Below are positions 55,517 through 64,000 of a stretch of DNA of 64,000 bases, one piece after another. Origin of the DNA: Erythrobacter sp. QSSC1-22B (GTDB lineage Bacteria > Pseudomonadota > Alphaproteobacteria > Sphingomonadales > Sphingomonadaceae); NCBI RefSeq assembly GCF_001678665.1, contig NZ_LZRP01000008.1, positions 1-64,000 on the forward strand, read 5' to 3'. A program made the translations under genes and the position numbers. A model generated the notes under the pieces. The model was not told the origin of the DNA. It made no database searches and saw only the letters and a list, made by a program, of their open reading frames with translations. How positions within the stretch are numbered: the stretch's first letter is position 1; the number at the start of each line of letters is the position of its first letter.

Positions 55517-56215
55517 ATGAACGATTTTTTCATCTCCGCGGGTCGCATTCTGCTGGGTACTTTTGGCGCCGCCGCAATGATGGCCGCCGCGCCGGCCCAG
55601 GCCGAAACCTCCGATACCGTTGAGATGGTCGCCAAGACCGATCTGCCCACCAATGGTTCGATGGGCGCCGCGCTGGGTTCGGGCGAAGCGCATGACGAAC
55701 AGTTCCGCCAGCTCTTTGCGAGCTGGGACAGGATAGACCGGGTGCAGTCCGGCGGCCTGACCACCACGGTTTCGGTTCCGTCGCGTATGCCGCTCCAGAA
55801 CGCCCGCCTGTCGAGCGATTACGGCAGCCGCATCCATCCGGTGCTCGGCCGTCGCGCCGGACACAAGGGTGTCGATCTGGCCGCGCCGACCGGCACGCCG
55901 ATCTACGCGACCGCCGACGGCAAGGTGAGCCGCGCCAACTGGTTCTCCAGCTACGGCAAATATATCGCGATCGAGCATGGTGCCGATCTGCAGACCCGCT
56001 TCGCGCATCTTTCCGAGATCGTCGTTTCGGCCGGCGATTCGGTGAAGAAGGGTGATCTGATTGGTTATGTGGGCTCGACCGGCCGCTCCACCGGTCCGCA
56101 TCTCCACTACGAAGTGCGCGTCAACGGTGCCGCAGTCGATCCGTCGCCCTACATGCTCGAGACCGCAGCCGCGCGCACCTTCGCGCTGGCCGGCGGCGAG
56201 CAAGCGGCCCAGTAA
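55517..56215 (+). CDS. M23 family metallopeptidase (LysM-less, exported)
   Basis: A 232-residue protein with a signal peptide (residues 1-29, APAQA end) and an M23 zinc peptidase domain from about 95: SDYGSRIHPVLGRRAGHKGVDLAAPTGT supplies the first His and Asp, and STGPHLHYEVR supplies the HxH. All catalytic residues are present, so it may cleave peptidoglycan cross-links. The short, coil-less layout is typical of alphaproteobacterial homologues located near DUF455. A terminator follows 50 bp later. Confidence 0.92.
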   Translation: MNDFFISAGRILLGTFGAAAMMAAAPAQAETSDTVEMVAKTDLPTNGSMGAALGSGEAHDEQFRQLFASWDRIDRVQSGGLTTTVSVPSRMPLQNARLSSDYGSRIHPVLGRRAGHKGVDLAAPTGTPIYATADGKVSRANWFSSYGKYIAIEHGADLQTRFAHLSEIVVSAGDSVKKGDLIGYVGSTGRSTGPHLHYEVRVNGAAVDPSPYMLETAAARTFALAGGEQAAQ

Positions 56216-56264
56216 GGGCCGAGTAAGCGGTCAGGCCGCAGAGGTACTCCCTGGACGGGACCTG

Positions 56265-56295
56265 AAAAGGCGGCGGGGCAACCTGCCGCCTTTTT
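56265..56295 (+). terminator. Rho-independent terminator after M23 gene
   Basis: AAAAGGCGGC ... GCCGCCTTTTT: a nine- to ten-pair GC-rich stem with GGGGCAACCT in the loop, ending with five T at 56291-56295. Confidence 0.85.
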
Positions 56296-56373
56296 GCTTG
56301 TGCGCGAGTGCACATGCGTTAGGTTTCGAACCGCAACCGGCTGGCCCGCCAAGAGGCCCCGAGGGAGAGAGAC

Positions 56374-57912
56374 ATGCATCCGATAGTTCACGCGCAGACG
56401 CGCCCCGATCATCCTGCCATCATCATGGCGGGCAGCGGCGAGACGGTCACTTATGGCGAGATGGACGCCACCGCCAATCGCTTCGCTCGCCTGCTGAACG
56501 CGCGCGGGCTGGGGCAGGGCGGCCATTTCGGGATGCTGATGGAGAACAACGCGCTGTTCCTCCAGCTGGTCTGGGGCTCACAGCGCTCGGGCGCGATGAT
56601 GGTGCCGGTATCCACCCGGCTGACCGCGCCCGAAATCGCCTACATCATGCAGGACAGCGACGCTCGGCTGATGATCACATCGATCCATTTTGCCGATGTG
56701 ATCGAGGAATTGCGCGAACAGTGCCCGCAGTGCGAGTTCCTGATTCTGGGCGACGGGGGGGAGGAGGATCTCGAGGCGGCGATCGCGGCGCAGTCCGCCG
56801 AGCCGCTTTCCGATCCGGCGCCCGGGCAGTATATGCTCTATTCGAGCGGGACCACCGGTCGGCCCAAGGGGGTCCGCCCCCGCCCGCCTGAGACCGCCGA
56901 CATTCAGGAGATGTCGCCGCTGGTCGGACTGGCGGTCATGGGGGCCGGCATGCCCGCCGACGGATCGATGGTCTATCTCTCGCCCGCGCCGCTTTATCAC
57001 GCCGCGCCGCTGGGCTGGTGCAGCACCGCGCATCGGCTGGGTGGTACGATCGTGGTGATGGAGCGTTTCGATCCCGAGCATGCGCTGGCGACGATCGAGA
57101 AATACCGCGTCACCGACAGCCAGTGGGTCCCCACCCACTTCGTCCGGATGCTCAAGCTCGATCCGGCGCAGCGCGAGAAATACGACCTCTCGAGCCACCA
57201 GCGCGCGCTCCACGCCGCCGCGCCCTGCCCGGTCCCGGTCAAGCAGGCGATGATCGAATGGTGGGGGCCGATCGTGAACGAATATTACGCCGGCTCCGAG
57301 GGAATCGGGATGACGCTGGTCAAGTCCGAGGACTGGCTCACCCATCCCGGCACGGTGGGCAAGGCGATCCACGGCACCTTGCATGTCTGCGGACCCGATG
57401 GCGAGGAAGTCCCGGCGGGGCAGGACGGTCTGATCTATTTCGAGAACGCGATCCTGCCGACCTACCACAACGATCCCGAAAAGACCGCCGAGGCGATGCA
57501 TCCCAAAGGCTGGATGACGCTGGGCGATATCGGCCATGTCGACGAGGAGGGCTTTCTTTATCTGACGGACCGGATGAGCCACATGATCATCTCGGGCGGG
57601 GTCAATATCTATCCCCAGGAGGTCGAGAACCTGCTGATCAGTCACGACAAGGTGATGGATGCGGCGGTGATCGGCGCGCCCGATCCCGATTTCGGCGAGA
57701 AGGTGGTCGCGGTGGTGCAACCGGTCGACATGGCCGAAGCGGGCGCGGCTCTGGAAGAGGAACTGCGCGCCTACCTTGCTCCCAAGCTGGCGCGGATCAA
57801 ACTGCCCAAGCTGTTCGATTTCCGGCCTGAGTTGCCGCGCGAGGCCAATGGCAAATTGTACAAGCGCGAGCTGCGCGACGAATATGCGGCGAAGGCCGAG
57901 GTTCCCGCGTGA
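56374..57912 (+). CDS. Acyl-CoA synthetase (ANL superfamily)
   Basis: A 512-residue AMP-forming ligase that would activate a carboxylic acid to its CoA thioester. Motif A3 YSSGTTGRPKGV is at about 152, YYAGSEG (A5) at about 298, GWMTLGDIG (A7) at about 370, and DRMSHMIISGGVNIYPQEVE (A8) at about 385, with the catalytic Lys expected in EANGKLYKREL near the C-terminus. ATG 56374 follows GGGAGAGAG. The stop overlaps the P450 start (GTGA), implying one pathway. The substrate is not known; a hydrophobic acid such as a terpenoid or fatty acid is plausible. Confidence 0.92.
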   Translation: MHPIVHAQTRPDHPAIIMAGSGETVTYGEMDATANRFARLLNARGLGQGGHFGMLMENNALFLQLVWGSQRSGAMMVPVSTRLTAPEIAYIMQDSDARLMITSIHFADVIEELREQCPQCEFLILGDGGEEDLEAAIAAQSAEPLSDPAPGQYMLYSSGTTGRPKGVRPRPPETADIQEMSPLVGLAVMGAGMPADGSMVYLSPAPLYHAAPLGWCSTAHRLGGTIVVMERFDPEHALATIEKYRVTDSQWVPTHFVRMLKLDPAQREKYDLSSHQRALHAAAPCPVPVKQAMIEWWGPIVNEYYAGSEGIGMTLVKSEDWLTHPGTVGKAIHGTLHVCGPDGEEVPAGQDGLIYFENAILPTYHNDPEKTAEAMHPKGWMTLGDIGHVDEEGFLYLTDRMSHMIISGGVNIYPQEVENLLISHDKVMDAAVIGAPDPDFGEKVVAVVQPVDMAEAGAALEEELRAYLAPKLARIKLPKLFDFRPELPREANGKLYKRELRDEYAAKAEVPA

Positions 57913-59216
57913 GCGCCCAAGGCTCGGCCGCCGCGCCCGTGCTCTCCCCCGAGCAGGGCCGCGCGGTGATCGATCCGGCGAGCTATGCGCAATGGGACGG
58001 GCTGCTCGACCTGTTCGATACGCTCCGAGAGGAGGCGCCGGTCGCCCGCGTCGAATCGCCCGATGGCATCCACCCGCCATTCTGGCTGGTCTCGCGCTAC
58101 GACGACGTGATGCGGATCTCAAAGGACAACGCCACCTTCCTCAACAATCCGCAGACGGTGGTGTTCTCGCTCACCGAGGGGATCGAATTCGCCAAATCGC
58201 TCACGGGCGGCAGCCCGCATCTGGTTGCCAGCCTCGTCACCTTCGACGCGCCGATCCACATGAAATACCGCAGACTGACGCAGGAATGGTTCATGCCCAA
58301 GAACCTGCGCGGGGTCGAAGACGAAATCCGCACTCTCGCGCAGGCGACGGTGCAGCGGCTGGTCGAGGCGGGGCCGGAGGCGGATTTCGTCAAGCTCGTC
58401 TCGGCGCCCTATCCGCTGCATGTGGTGATGCAGATCCTCGGTGTGCCCGAGGAGGACGAGGCGCGGATGCTGATGCTCACCCAGCAGATGTTCGGCGGGC
58501 AGGACGAGGAGCTCAGCGGCTCTGGCATGGCGGCGATGACCCCCGACCAGATCACCCAGCTGGTCGCGGGCGCGGTCAAGGATTTCGAAGCCTATTTCGC
58601 CCGCCTCACCGCCGAGAAGCGCGCCGATCCCACCGGCGATGTCGCGAGCATCATCGCCAATGCCACCATCGACGGCGAACCGCTCAACGACCGCGACATG
58701 ATGGGCTATTACATCATCCTCGCCGCCGCGGGGCACGACACCACCAGCGCGAGCACCGCAGGGGCGATGCTGGCGCTGGCGCGCGACCCCGAGCAGTTCG
58801 CGCGGGTCAGGGCCGACCGCTCGCTGCTTCCCGGTATCGTCGAGGAAGCGATCCGCTGGACCAGCCCGGTCCAGCATTTCATGCGCACCGCCGCCGAGGG
58901 CACCGAGGTGGGCGGGCAGGCCATCGCCAAGGGCGACTGGCTGATGATCAACTACGTCGCCGCCAATCATGACCCCGCGCAGTTCGAGGACCCGCGCCGC
59001 TTCGACGCCGCGCGCAGCCCCAACCGCCACCTCGCCTTCGGCGCGGGCGCGCACCAGTGCCTGGGACTGCATCTGGCGCGGCTCGAGATGCGGATCCTGT
59101 TCGAGGCGCTGCTCGACCGGATCGACAGCGTCGAACTCGCCGGAGAACCGGCGCGCGCCAAATCGACCTTCGTCGGCGGGCTCAAGACGCTCCCGCTGCG
59201 CTTCGCGGCGCGCTGA
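57909..59216 (+). CDS. Cytochrome P450
   Basis: A 435-residue soluble bacterial P450. The I-helix AAGHDTTSAST, ExxR in VEEAIRWTSPVQHFMR and the haem loop FGAGAHQCLG with Cys at about 384 are intact. It is a different family from the CYP153-like enzyme at 26.7 kb (GHDTTS versus GNDTTR). GTG 57909 overlaps the ligase stop. The coupling suggests hydroxylation of the acid or CoA ester handled by the ligase, by inference. Confidence 0.92.
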   Translation: MSAQGSAAAPVLSPEQGRAVIDPASYAQWDGLLDLFDTLREEAPVARVESPDGIHPPFWLVSRYDDVMRISKDNATFLNNPQTVVFSLTEGIEFAKSLTGGSPHLVASLVTFDAPIHMKYRRLTQEWFMPKNLRGVEDEIRTLAQATVQRLVEAGPEADFVKLVSAPYPLHVVMQILGVPEEDEARMLMLTQQMFGGQDEELSGSGMAAMTPDQITQLVAGAVKDFEAYFARLTAEKRADPTGDVASIIANATIDGEPLNDRDMMGYYIILAAAGHDTTSASTAGAMLALARDPEQFARVRADRSLLPGIVEEAIRWTSPVQHFMRTAAEGTEVGGQAIAKGDWLMINYVAANHDPAQFEDPRRFDAARSPNRHLAFGAGAHQCLGLHLARLEMRILFEALLDRIDSVELAGEPARAKSTFVGGLKTLPLRFAAR

Positions 59217-59252
59217 TTCGCAAGCGCTTCGTTCATCCCCTCTGCGGCATGG

Positions 59253-59291
59253 GGGGAATGAGGCGGGTTTGATTGAGGCAACCCATTCCCC
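59253..59291 (+). terminator. Possible terminator after P450 gene
   Basis: Eight-base inverted repeat GGGGAATG (59253-59260) and CATTCCCC (59284-59291) with a 23-base loop, followed by TTTC. The gap 59217-59390 holds no gene. Confidence 0.4.
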
Positions 59292-59390
59292 TTTCGCCGG
59301 TTCAGGGGCGGCGGGAGGCTGCCTTGCGATTTTTGGACCGTGAAAGCGCCGATGCCCCGTATTTGATCCGGGGCGGTGCTTCGCTTGCCG

Positions 59391-60302
59391 CTATCCCAGC
59401 AAACGCTCCGCCATCGCGCGCACTTCGGCGCCCATGTCGTCGCGTTCCAGCGCCAGCGCCAGCGTCGCCTCGACGAAGCCCAGCTTGCTGCCGCAGTCGA
59501 AGCGCCGGCCCGCGAAGGTGACCGCGTGGAACGGCTGGCTGCCGATCATCCGCGCCATCGCGTCGGTGAGTTGGATCTCGCCGCCCGCGCCCTTGCCCTG
59601 CGTCTCGAGCACCCGCATCACCTCGGGCTGGAGGATGTAGCGGCCCGAGAGGATCTTGTTCGAGGGCGCGTCGCCGACCGCGGGCTTTTCGACCAGTCCG
59701 CGAACTTCGGTCAGATTGCCCCCGAAACCCGCAAGCGCCTCGCCCGGGTCGATCACGCCGTAGCTCGAGACCTGCTCGTGCGGCACCTCGAGCACCGAGA
59801 TCAGATTGCCGCCGACCTCCTCATATGCCGCGACCATCTGCGCCATGCAGCCGGTGCCGCCGCCCGCTTGCGGCACCATCAGCTCGTCTGGGAGGAACAC
59901 CGCGAAGGGTTCGTCACCCACCACCGCGCGCGCGCACCAGATCGCGTGGCCGAGCCCCAGCGGGACCTGCTGGCGCACCGCGATGATGTCGCCGGGCGTG
60001 GCGCTGGAGCAATCGAGAACGGACATGTCCTTGTCCCGCTCGCGCATGGTCGTCTCGAGTTCGAAAGCGGTGTCGAAATGATCGATGATCGCGGTCTTGC
60101 CGCGCCCGGTGACGAAGATCATCTGCTCGATCCCCGCCTCGCGGGCCTCGTCGACCGCATACTGGATCAGCGGGCGGTCGACGATCGGCAGCAATTCCTT
60201 GGGCACCGCCTTGGTCGCAGGCAGGAAGCGCGTGCCCAGCCCGGCGACGGGGAAGACGGCCTTCGTGATCCTTTGGGGGCGGATGGGGCTGTAGCTGCTC
60301 AT
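59391..60302 (-). CDS. galU: UTP-glucose-1-phosphate uridylyltransferase
   Basis: Makes UDP-glucose for polysaccharides. The 303-residue protein has [24 protein letters not shown] (nucleotide-binding signature, residues about 21-44), [19 protein letters not shown], and [15 protein letters not shown], typical of bacterial GalU. Length is normal. Start ATG 60302. The gene is divergent from murA with a 125-bp gap. Confidence 0.95.
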   Translation of the reverse strand: MSSYSPIRPQRITKAVFPVAGLGTRFLPATKAVPKELLPIVDRPLIQYAVDEAREAGIEQMIFVTGRGKTAIIDHFDTAFELETTMRERDKDMSVLDCSSATPGDIIAVRQQVPLGLGHAIWCARAVVGDEPFAVFLPDELMVPQAGGGTGCMAQMVAAYEEVGGNLISVLEVPHEQVSSYGVIDPGEALAGFGGNLTEVRGLVEKPAVGDAPSNKILSGRYILQPEVMRVLETQGKGAGGEIQLTDAMARMIGSQPFHAVTFAGRRFDCGSKLGFVEATLALALERDDMGAEVRAMAERLLG

Positions 60303-60427
60303 GGCGGCAAGGGTTACGGCGCGCCGCGCGAGCCCGTCAAGCCGCTTGGCTAGCTGGCTGGAGCGGACCCGCGCCGCTCGCCCCGGATGACATTTGCGTG
60401 AAGGCGCAAAATGGCTATGCGGGGGCC

Positions 60428-61711
60428 ATGGACAAACTCATCATTACCGGCGGCAACCGCCTCGAAGGCACGCTGCCGATCTCCGGCGCCAAGAATTCCG
60501 CGCTCACGCTGCTGCCCTGCGCGCTGCTGACCGACGAGCCGGTGACGCTGCGCAATCTGCCGCGGCTGGCGGATATCGACGGTTTCCAGCATCTGATGAC
60601 GCAGTTCGGGGTCTCGCATTCGATCGCCGGCAAGCGGCCCGAGGATTTCGGCCGCGTGGTCACGCTCGAGGCGACGCGGATCACCTCGACCGTCGCGCCC
60701 TACGATCTGGTGCGCAAGATGCGCGCCTCGGTGTTGGTGCTGGGGCCGCTGCTGGCGCGCGCGGGAGAGGCGACGGTGTCGCTGCCCGGCGGCTGCGCGA
60801 TCGGCAACCGCCCGATCAACCTCCATCTCGATGCGCTGGAAGCGCTGGGAGCCGAGATCGAGGTGGCGCAGGGCTATGTGAAGGCCAATGCGCCCGACGG
60901 CGGGCTGCCCGGCGGCGATTTCGACTTCCCGATCGTATCCGTCGGCGCGACCGAGAACGCGCTGATGACCGCAGTGCTGTGCAATGGCACCAGCCGGATC
61001 GGCAACGCCGCGCGCGAGCCCGAAATCGTCGACCTGTGCAATCTGCTGGTGGCGATGGGCGCCGAGATCGAGGGGATCGGCTCGTCCGACCTCACGATCC
61101 ACGGGGTCAAGCGGCTCAACGGCGCGACCTACAAGGTGATGCCCGACCGGATCGAAGCGGGCTCCTATGCCTGCGCGGCGGCGATCACCGGGGGCAATGT
61201 GTTCCTCGATGGCGCGAAGGCGGAAGACATGCTCGCCACCAGCCATGCGCTGCGCAACATCGGGGTGGCGGTGACCGAGGAGAAGGGTGGCCTGCGGATC
61301 TGCGCCGATGGGCCGCTCAAGCCGACCAATCTCTCGACCGCGCCCTTCCCGGGGCTCGCCACCGATATGCAGGCGCAATTGATGAGCCTGCTGTGCAAGG
61401 CCAAAGGCACCAGCGTGCTGACCGAGACGATCTTCGAGAACCGCTACATGCATGTACCCGAACTCAAGCGGATGGGCGCGGATATCGAGGTCTCGGGGCG
61501 GACCGCGATCGTTCGCGGGGTCGAGCGGCTGACCGGCGCCGAGGTAATGGCGACCGACCTGCGCGCCTCTATGAGCCTGGTGATCGCCGCGCTCGCCGCC
61601 GAGGGCGAGACGCAGGTGCGCCGGATCTACCATCTCGACCGCGGTTACGAGCGGCTCGAGGAGAAGCTGTCGCTGGTCGGCGCGCAAATCGAACGGGTCG
61701 GCGACGAATAG
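60428..61711 (+). CDS. murA: UDP-N-acetylglucosamine 1-carboxyvinyltransferase
   Basis: First committed step of peptidoglycan synthesis. The 427-residue EPSP-synthase-like fold shows SGAKNSAL with Lys22, [12 protein letters not shown] with the catalytic Cys123 (so it should be fosfomycin-sensitive, where Asp replaces Cys in resistant forms), and [15 protein letters not shown] with the conserved Arg. ATG 60428 starts the family N-terminus; an upstream frame adds ten residues. Confidence 0.96.
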   Translation: MDKLIITGGNRLEGTLPISGAKNSALTLLPCALLTDEPVTLRNLPRLADIDGFQHLMTQFGVSHSIAGKRPEDFGRVVTLEATRITSTVAPYDLVRKMRASVLVLGPLLARAGEATVSLPGGCAIGNRPINLHLDALEALGAEIEVAQGYVKANAPDGGLPGGDFDFPIVSVGATENALMTAVLCNGTSRIGNAAREPEIVDLCNLLVAMGAEIEGIGSSDLTIHGVKRLNGATYKVMPDRIEAGSYACAAAITGGNVFLDGAKAEDMLATSHALRNIGVAVTEEKGGLRICADGPLKPTNLSTAPFPGLATDMQAQLMSLLCKAKGTSVLTETIFENRYMHVPELKRMGADIEVSGRTAIVRGVERLTGAEVMATDLRASMSLVIAALAAEGETQVRRIYHLDRGYERLEEKLSLVGAQIERVGDE

Positions 61712-61780
61712 GGCTGGGGCTGCGGACCTTTTGCCGTTTTACCGCGTTGATCGTGGTAAGAACAGCAAAGGACGAAACCC

Positions 61781-62008
61781 ATGTTACTCAAGCTCGCAGC
61801 ACTCGGAGCCGTCGGTTACGCCGGCTACAAATATTACGAAAAGAACCGCCTCGACGAGAACGGCGTCGCCTTCGCCAAGGGCCAGCCCGATGGCCGGGTC
61901 CGCAATGCGGGCCCCAAGGCGACCACGACCGACGAGAAGAGCTGGTCGAAGACCGACGAGGAACTCGACGAATCCTTCCCCGCGAGCGATCCGCCCGCGA
62001 ATTACTGA
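61781..62008 (+). CDS. Small conserved protein with FPASDPPA tail
   Basis: A 75-residue protein: N-terminal hydrophobic helix (LLKLAALGAVGYAGYKYY), then a charged segment and the tail DEELDESFPASDPPANY. The E/DSFPASDPP tail is seen in many small alphaproteobacterial proteins of unknown function. ATG 61781 follows AAGGA with seven bases. It overlaps the convergent RHH gene by 7 bp. Confidence 0.7.
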   Translation: MLLKLAALGAVGYAGYKYYEKNRLDENGVAFAKGQPDGRVRNAGPKATTTDEKSWSKTDEELDESFPASDPPANY

Positions 62009-62298
62009 TCCGTCACAGCGACACCGGAGAGGGCGTCGGGAGCGATCCCGGCGCCATTTTCATGCGCGCCCTGCAATTGCGCCACCAGCCAGATGCGGAT
62101 TGCACTCGCCAGCCCCGGCGGGGTTTCGGCGCGGATCCGCTCGGCATCGATCTGCGCGACCAGCGTACTCAGCGGCAGTCCAGCCTCTTCGGCGGCGGCG
62201 TGGAGCAGCTCCCAGAACAGCGGTTCGAGGCTGATCGAGGTGCGATGCCCGAGGATGCTGAGCGAGTGTTTGACCGGTGGGTGATAGGGGGCGGCCAT
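62002..62298 (-). CDS. Ribbon-helix-helix domain protein
   Basis: A 98-residue protein matching the RHH_4-type DNA-binding fold: KHSLSILGHRTSISLEPLFW (ribbon and first helix), LLHAAAEEAGLPLSTLVAQID. Start ATG 62298; the frame is open further up but without similarity. It lies 13 bp downstream of fumC on the same strand. Targets unknown; an adjacent position to fumC is common in sphingomonads. Confidence 0.8.
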   Translation of the reverse strand: MAAPYHPPVKHSLSILGHRTSISLEPLFWELLHAAAEEAGLPLSTLVAQIDAERIRAETPPGLASAIRIWLVAQLQGAHENGAGIAPDALSGVAVTDQ

Positions 62299-62311
62299 CG
62301 GCTGCGGACTC

Positions 62312-63709
62312 TCAGTCGCGGTCCGGGCCGAGCATGGCTTCGGGCCGCACGATCCGGTCGTAATCCTCGGCCGAGACATCGCCGCTGGCAATCGCCGCCT
62401 CGCGCAGGGTGAGGCCCTGCTGGTGCGCGGTCTTGGCGATGGCGGAGGCGTTGTCGTAGCCGATCGTCGGCGCCAGCGCGGTCACCAGCATTAGCGAATT
62501 GGCGACCCCGCGCGCGATATTGTCCTCGCGCGGTTCGAGCCCGTCGAGCAGATTGGCGGTGAAGCTGCGCGCGCCATCGGCCAGCAGCCGAACCGATTGC
62601 AGAAAGGCATAACCCATCACCGGGCGGTAGGTGTTGAGCTCGAACTGGCCCTGGCTGTCGGCGAAGGTCAGCGTGGTGTGGTTGCCGAACACCTGCGCGC
62701 ATACTTGCGTCAGCGCCTCGCATTGGGTCGGGTTGACCTTGCCGGGCATGATCGAGGAACCCGGCTCGTTCTCGGGCAGCGCCAGTTCGCCCAGCCCCGA
62801 GCGCGGACCCGAGCCGAGCAGGCGAATGTCGTTGGCGATCTTGTAGAGGCCCGCCGCCAGCGTGTTGAGCGCGCCGTGCGCGAACAACAGCCCGTCCTGC
62901 GCCGCCAGCGCCTCGAACTTGTTGGGCGCGGTCGCGAAGGGCAGCCCGGTCGCCTGAGCGATTGCGGCGGCGATGGCCTTGCCGAACCCCTCGGGTGCGT
63001 TGAGCCCGGTGCCGACGGCGGTGCCGCCCTGCGCCAGCTCGTAAAGCCCGGGCAGTGTCGCCTCGATCCGCTCGATCCCCACCGCGACCTGCCGCGCATA
63101 GCCCGAAAACTCGTCGCCCAGCGTCAGCGGGGTGGCGTCCTGCGTGTGCGTGCGGCCGATCTTGACGATGCCTGACCAGCTTTCCGCCTTCGCCTCGAGC
63201 CTATCGCGCAAGCTCACCAGCGCGGGCAGCAGCGCCCCCGTGACCTCGCTGGCCGCGGCGATGTGGATCGCGCTGGGCACGGTGTCGTTGGACGACTGGC
63301 TCATGTTGACATGGTCGTTGGGATGGACCGGCTTTTTCGCCCCCAGCACGCCGCCCAGCGCCAGATTGGCGCGGTTGGCGATCACCTCGTTGGCGTTCAT
63401 ATTGCTCTGCGTGCCCGAGCCGGTCTGCCACACCACCAGCGGGAAATGCTCGTCGAGCTCGCCGCGCGCGACCTCCCCGGCGGCGCTGGCGATGGCATCG
63501 GCTAGCCTGCCGTCGAGCAGCCCCTGCGCGGCGTTGACCCGCGCCGCCGCAGCCTTGATCGTCCCCAGCGCGTGGACCATCGGCAGCGGGATGCGCTCGT
63601 CGCCGATGCGGAAGTTCTGCAGGCTGCGCTGCGTCTGCGCGCCCCACAGCTTGTCGGCAGGAACGGCGATGGCGCCAAAGGCGTCGGTTTCGGTTCGGGC
63701 ATCGGTCAT
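62312..63709 (-). CDS. fumC: Class II fumarate hydratase
   Basis: Hydrates fumarate to malate in the citric acid cycle. The 465-residue homotetramer-type enzyme shows [18 protein letters not shown] (about 95-112), [31 protein letters not shown] with the active-site His, and the superfamily signature [15 protein letters not shown] (about 315). Iron-sulfur class I is different. ATG 63709 is chosen; the frame continues upstream to 63880 without support. Divergent from the SMR gene with a 155-bp gap. Confidence 0.97.
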   Translation of the reverse strand: MTDARTETDAFGAIAVPADKLWGAQTQRSLQNFRIGDERIPLPMVHALGTIKAAAARVNAAQGLLDGRLADAIASAAGEVARGELDEHFPLVVWQTGSGTQSNMNANEVIANRANLALGGVLGAKKPVHPNDHVNMSQSSNDTVPSAIHIAAASEVTGALLPALVSLRDRLEAKAESWSGIVKIGRTHTQDATPLTLGDEFSGYARQVAVGIERIEATLPGLYELAQGGTAVGTGLNAPEGFGKAIAAAIAQATGLPFATAPNKFEALAAQDGLLFAHGALNTLAAGLYKIANDIRLLGSGPRSGLGELALPENEPGSSIMPGKVNPTQCEALTQVCAQVFGNHTTLTFADSQGQFELNTYRPVMGYAFLQSVRLLADGARSFTANLLDGLEPREDNIARGVANSLMLVTALAPTIGYDNASAIAKTAHQQGLTLREAAIASGDVSAEDYDRIVRPEAMLGPDRD

Positions 63710-63864
63710 GGGGTAACCATAGCCGGGCGAGGGAGGATGGGGCAATCGCCTGCGGCGTCGCAGCGCGCACGGGTCGGACCTATCTTGTCCGCGCGAGGTC
63801 ACGTCCTCCTCCGGTATAGGGCGGGTCAGTGACGGCCCCGGCTGCTCGTCCAGGGAGGCCGCGC

Positions 63865-64000
63865 ATGGCCTGGCTTGCACTCGTCATCGCCGCACTGTTC
63901 GGAGTGGTCTGGGTGTTCTCGATGAAACAGTCGGCGGGCTTCACCCGGCTGTGGCCCTCGGTAGTGACCGTGGCCGCGAAGATCGACAGCTTCGCGCTGC
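63865..64000 (+). CDS. SMR-family transporter, partial, Gly at the key Glu position
   Basis: The N-terminal 45 residues of a small multidrug resistance protein run off the right edge. The segment [20 protein letters not shown] and [22 protein letters not shown] matches SugE/Gdx and EmrE in the first span and loop. The residue aligned to the family's essential membrane Glu (Glu13 in SugE/Gdx, Glu14 in EmrE) is Gly13, codon GGA at 63901-63903. SD AGGGAGG is well placed before ATG 63865. Loss of Glu would abolish normal proton and cation coupling, unless it pairs with another subunit or the base is an error. Confidence 0.8.
   Translation, partial: MAWLALVIAALFGVVWVFSMKQSAGFTRLWPSVVTVAAKIDSFAL

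Overview
The window is a stretch of high-GC, densely packed chromosome from an alphaproteobacterium. Gene content and order (rpe / heparinase / purH / msrA, dxs, NnrU, glnE-bcp-DUF455-M23, DUF898-M48, fumC with a ribbon-helix-helix gene, very large NAD-glutamate dehydrogenase, CYP153-like P450) suggest Sphingomonadales, most likely an Erythrobacteraceae-type organism. This is inferred from gene content only. There is no rRNA operon, CRISPR array or recognisable insertion sequence.

Bases 1-3375 are the right end of an integrative element. It carries a partial N-6 adenine DNA methylase running off the left edge, a MerR-like regulator with two operator-like dyads upstream, a tyrosine integrase, short repeats that could be integrase arm sites, and a 45-bp copy of the 3' part of tRNA-Arg(CCG) that marks the attachment junction. 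Host DNA starts immediately after it with an ECF sigma/anti-sigma pair and a YadA-like trimeric autotransporter.

7-19 kb: a lipid-kinase gene translationally coupled to a Tam41-like nucleotidyltransferase (a plausible DAG to PA to CDP-DAG pair), rpe, a heparinase-like enzyme, purH, a small membrane protein, an exported MsrA, a Zur-like regulator, dxs and a divergent crotonase. 19-25 kb: a minus-strand cluster of POT peptide transporter, two coupled amidohydrolases (one without its metal-binding HxH) and an FKBP isomerase, divergent from a GntR regulator; then ihfB, tRNA-Leu(UAA) and a double-PilZ protein.

26-43 kb: exported MsrB, CYP153-like P450, a Na+-type ABC exporter, queG, a ferredoxin reductase, the 1567-residue glutamate dehydrogenase, and small overlapping genes (LLM oxidoreductase, TPR protein, alpha/beta hydrolase) followed upstream by an M48 protease, a DUF898 membrane protein and a three-gene membrane-protein/XRE operon with palindromes on its promoter.

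43-64 kb: Tat-exported PhoD phosphatase; thrS preceded by a previously unannotated threonine-rich leader ORF with competing hairpins, an attenuation candidate; TauE-like permease, agmatine deiminase, M28 peptidase; glnE-bcp-DUF455 and M23 peptidase; a coupled acyl-CoA ligase/P450 pair; galU, murA, small genes, fumC, and at the right edge a partial SMR-family transporter whose usually essential membrane glutamate is read as glycine. The most interesting points are the threonine leader, the Tam41-like pair, the SMR substitution, the non-canonical DUF898 start and the regulator-methylase module in the element.
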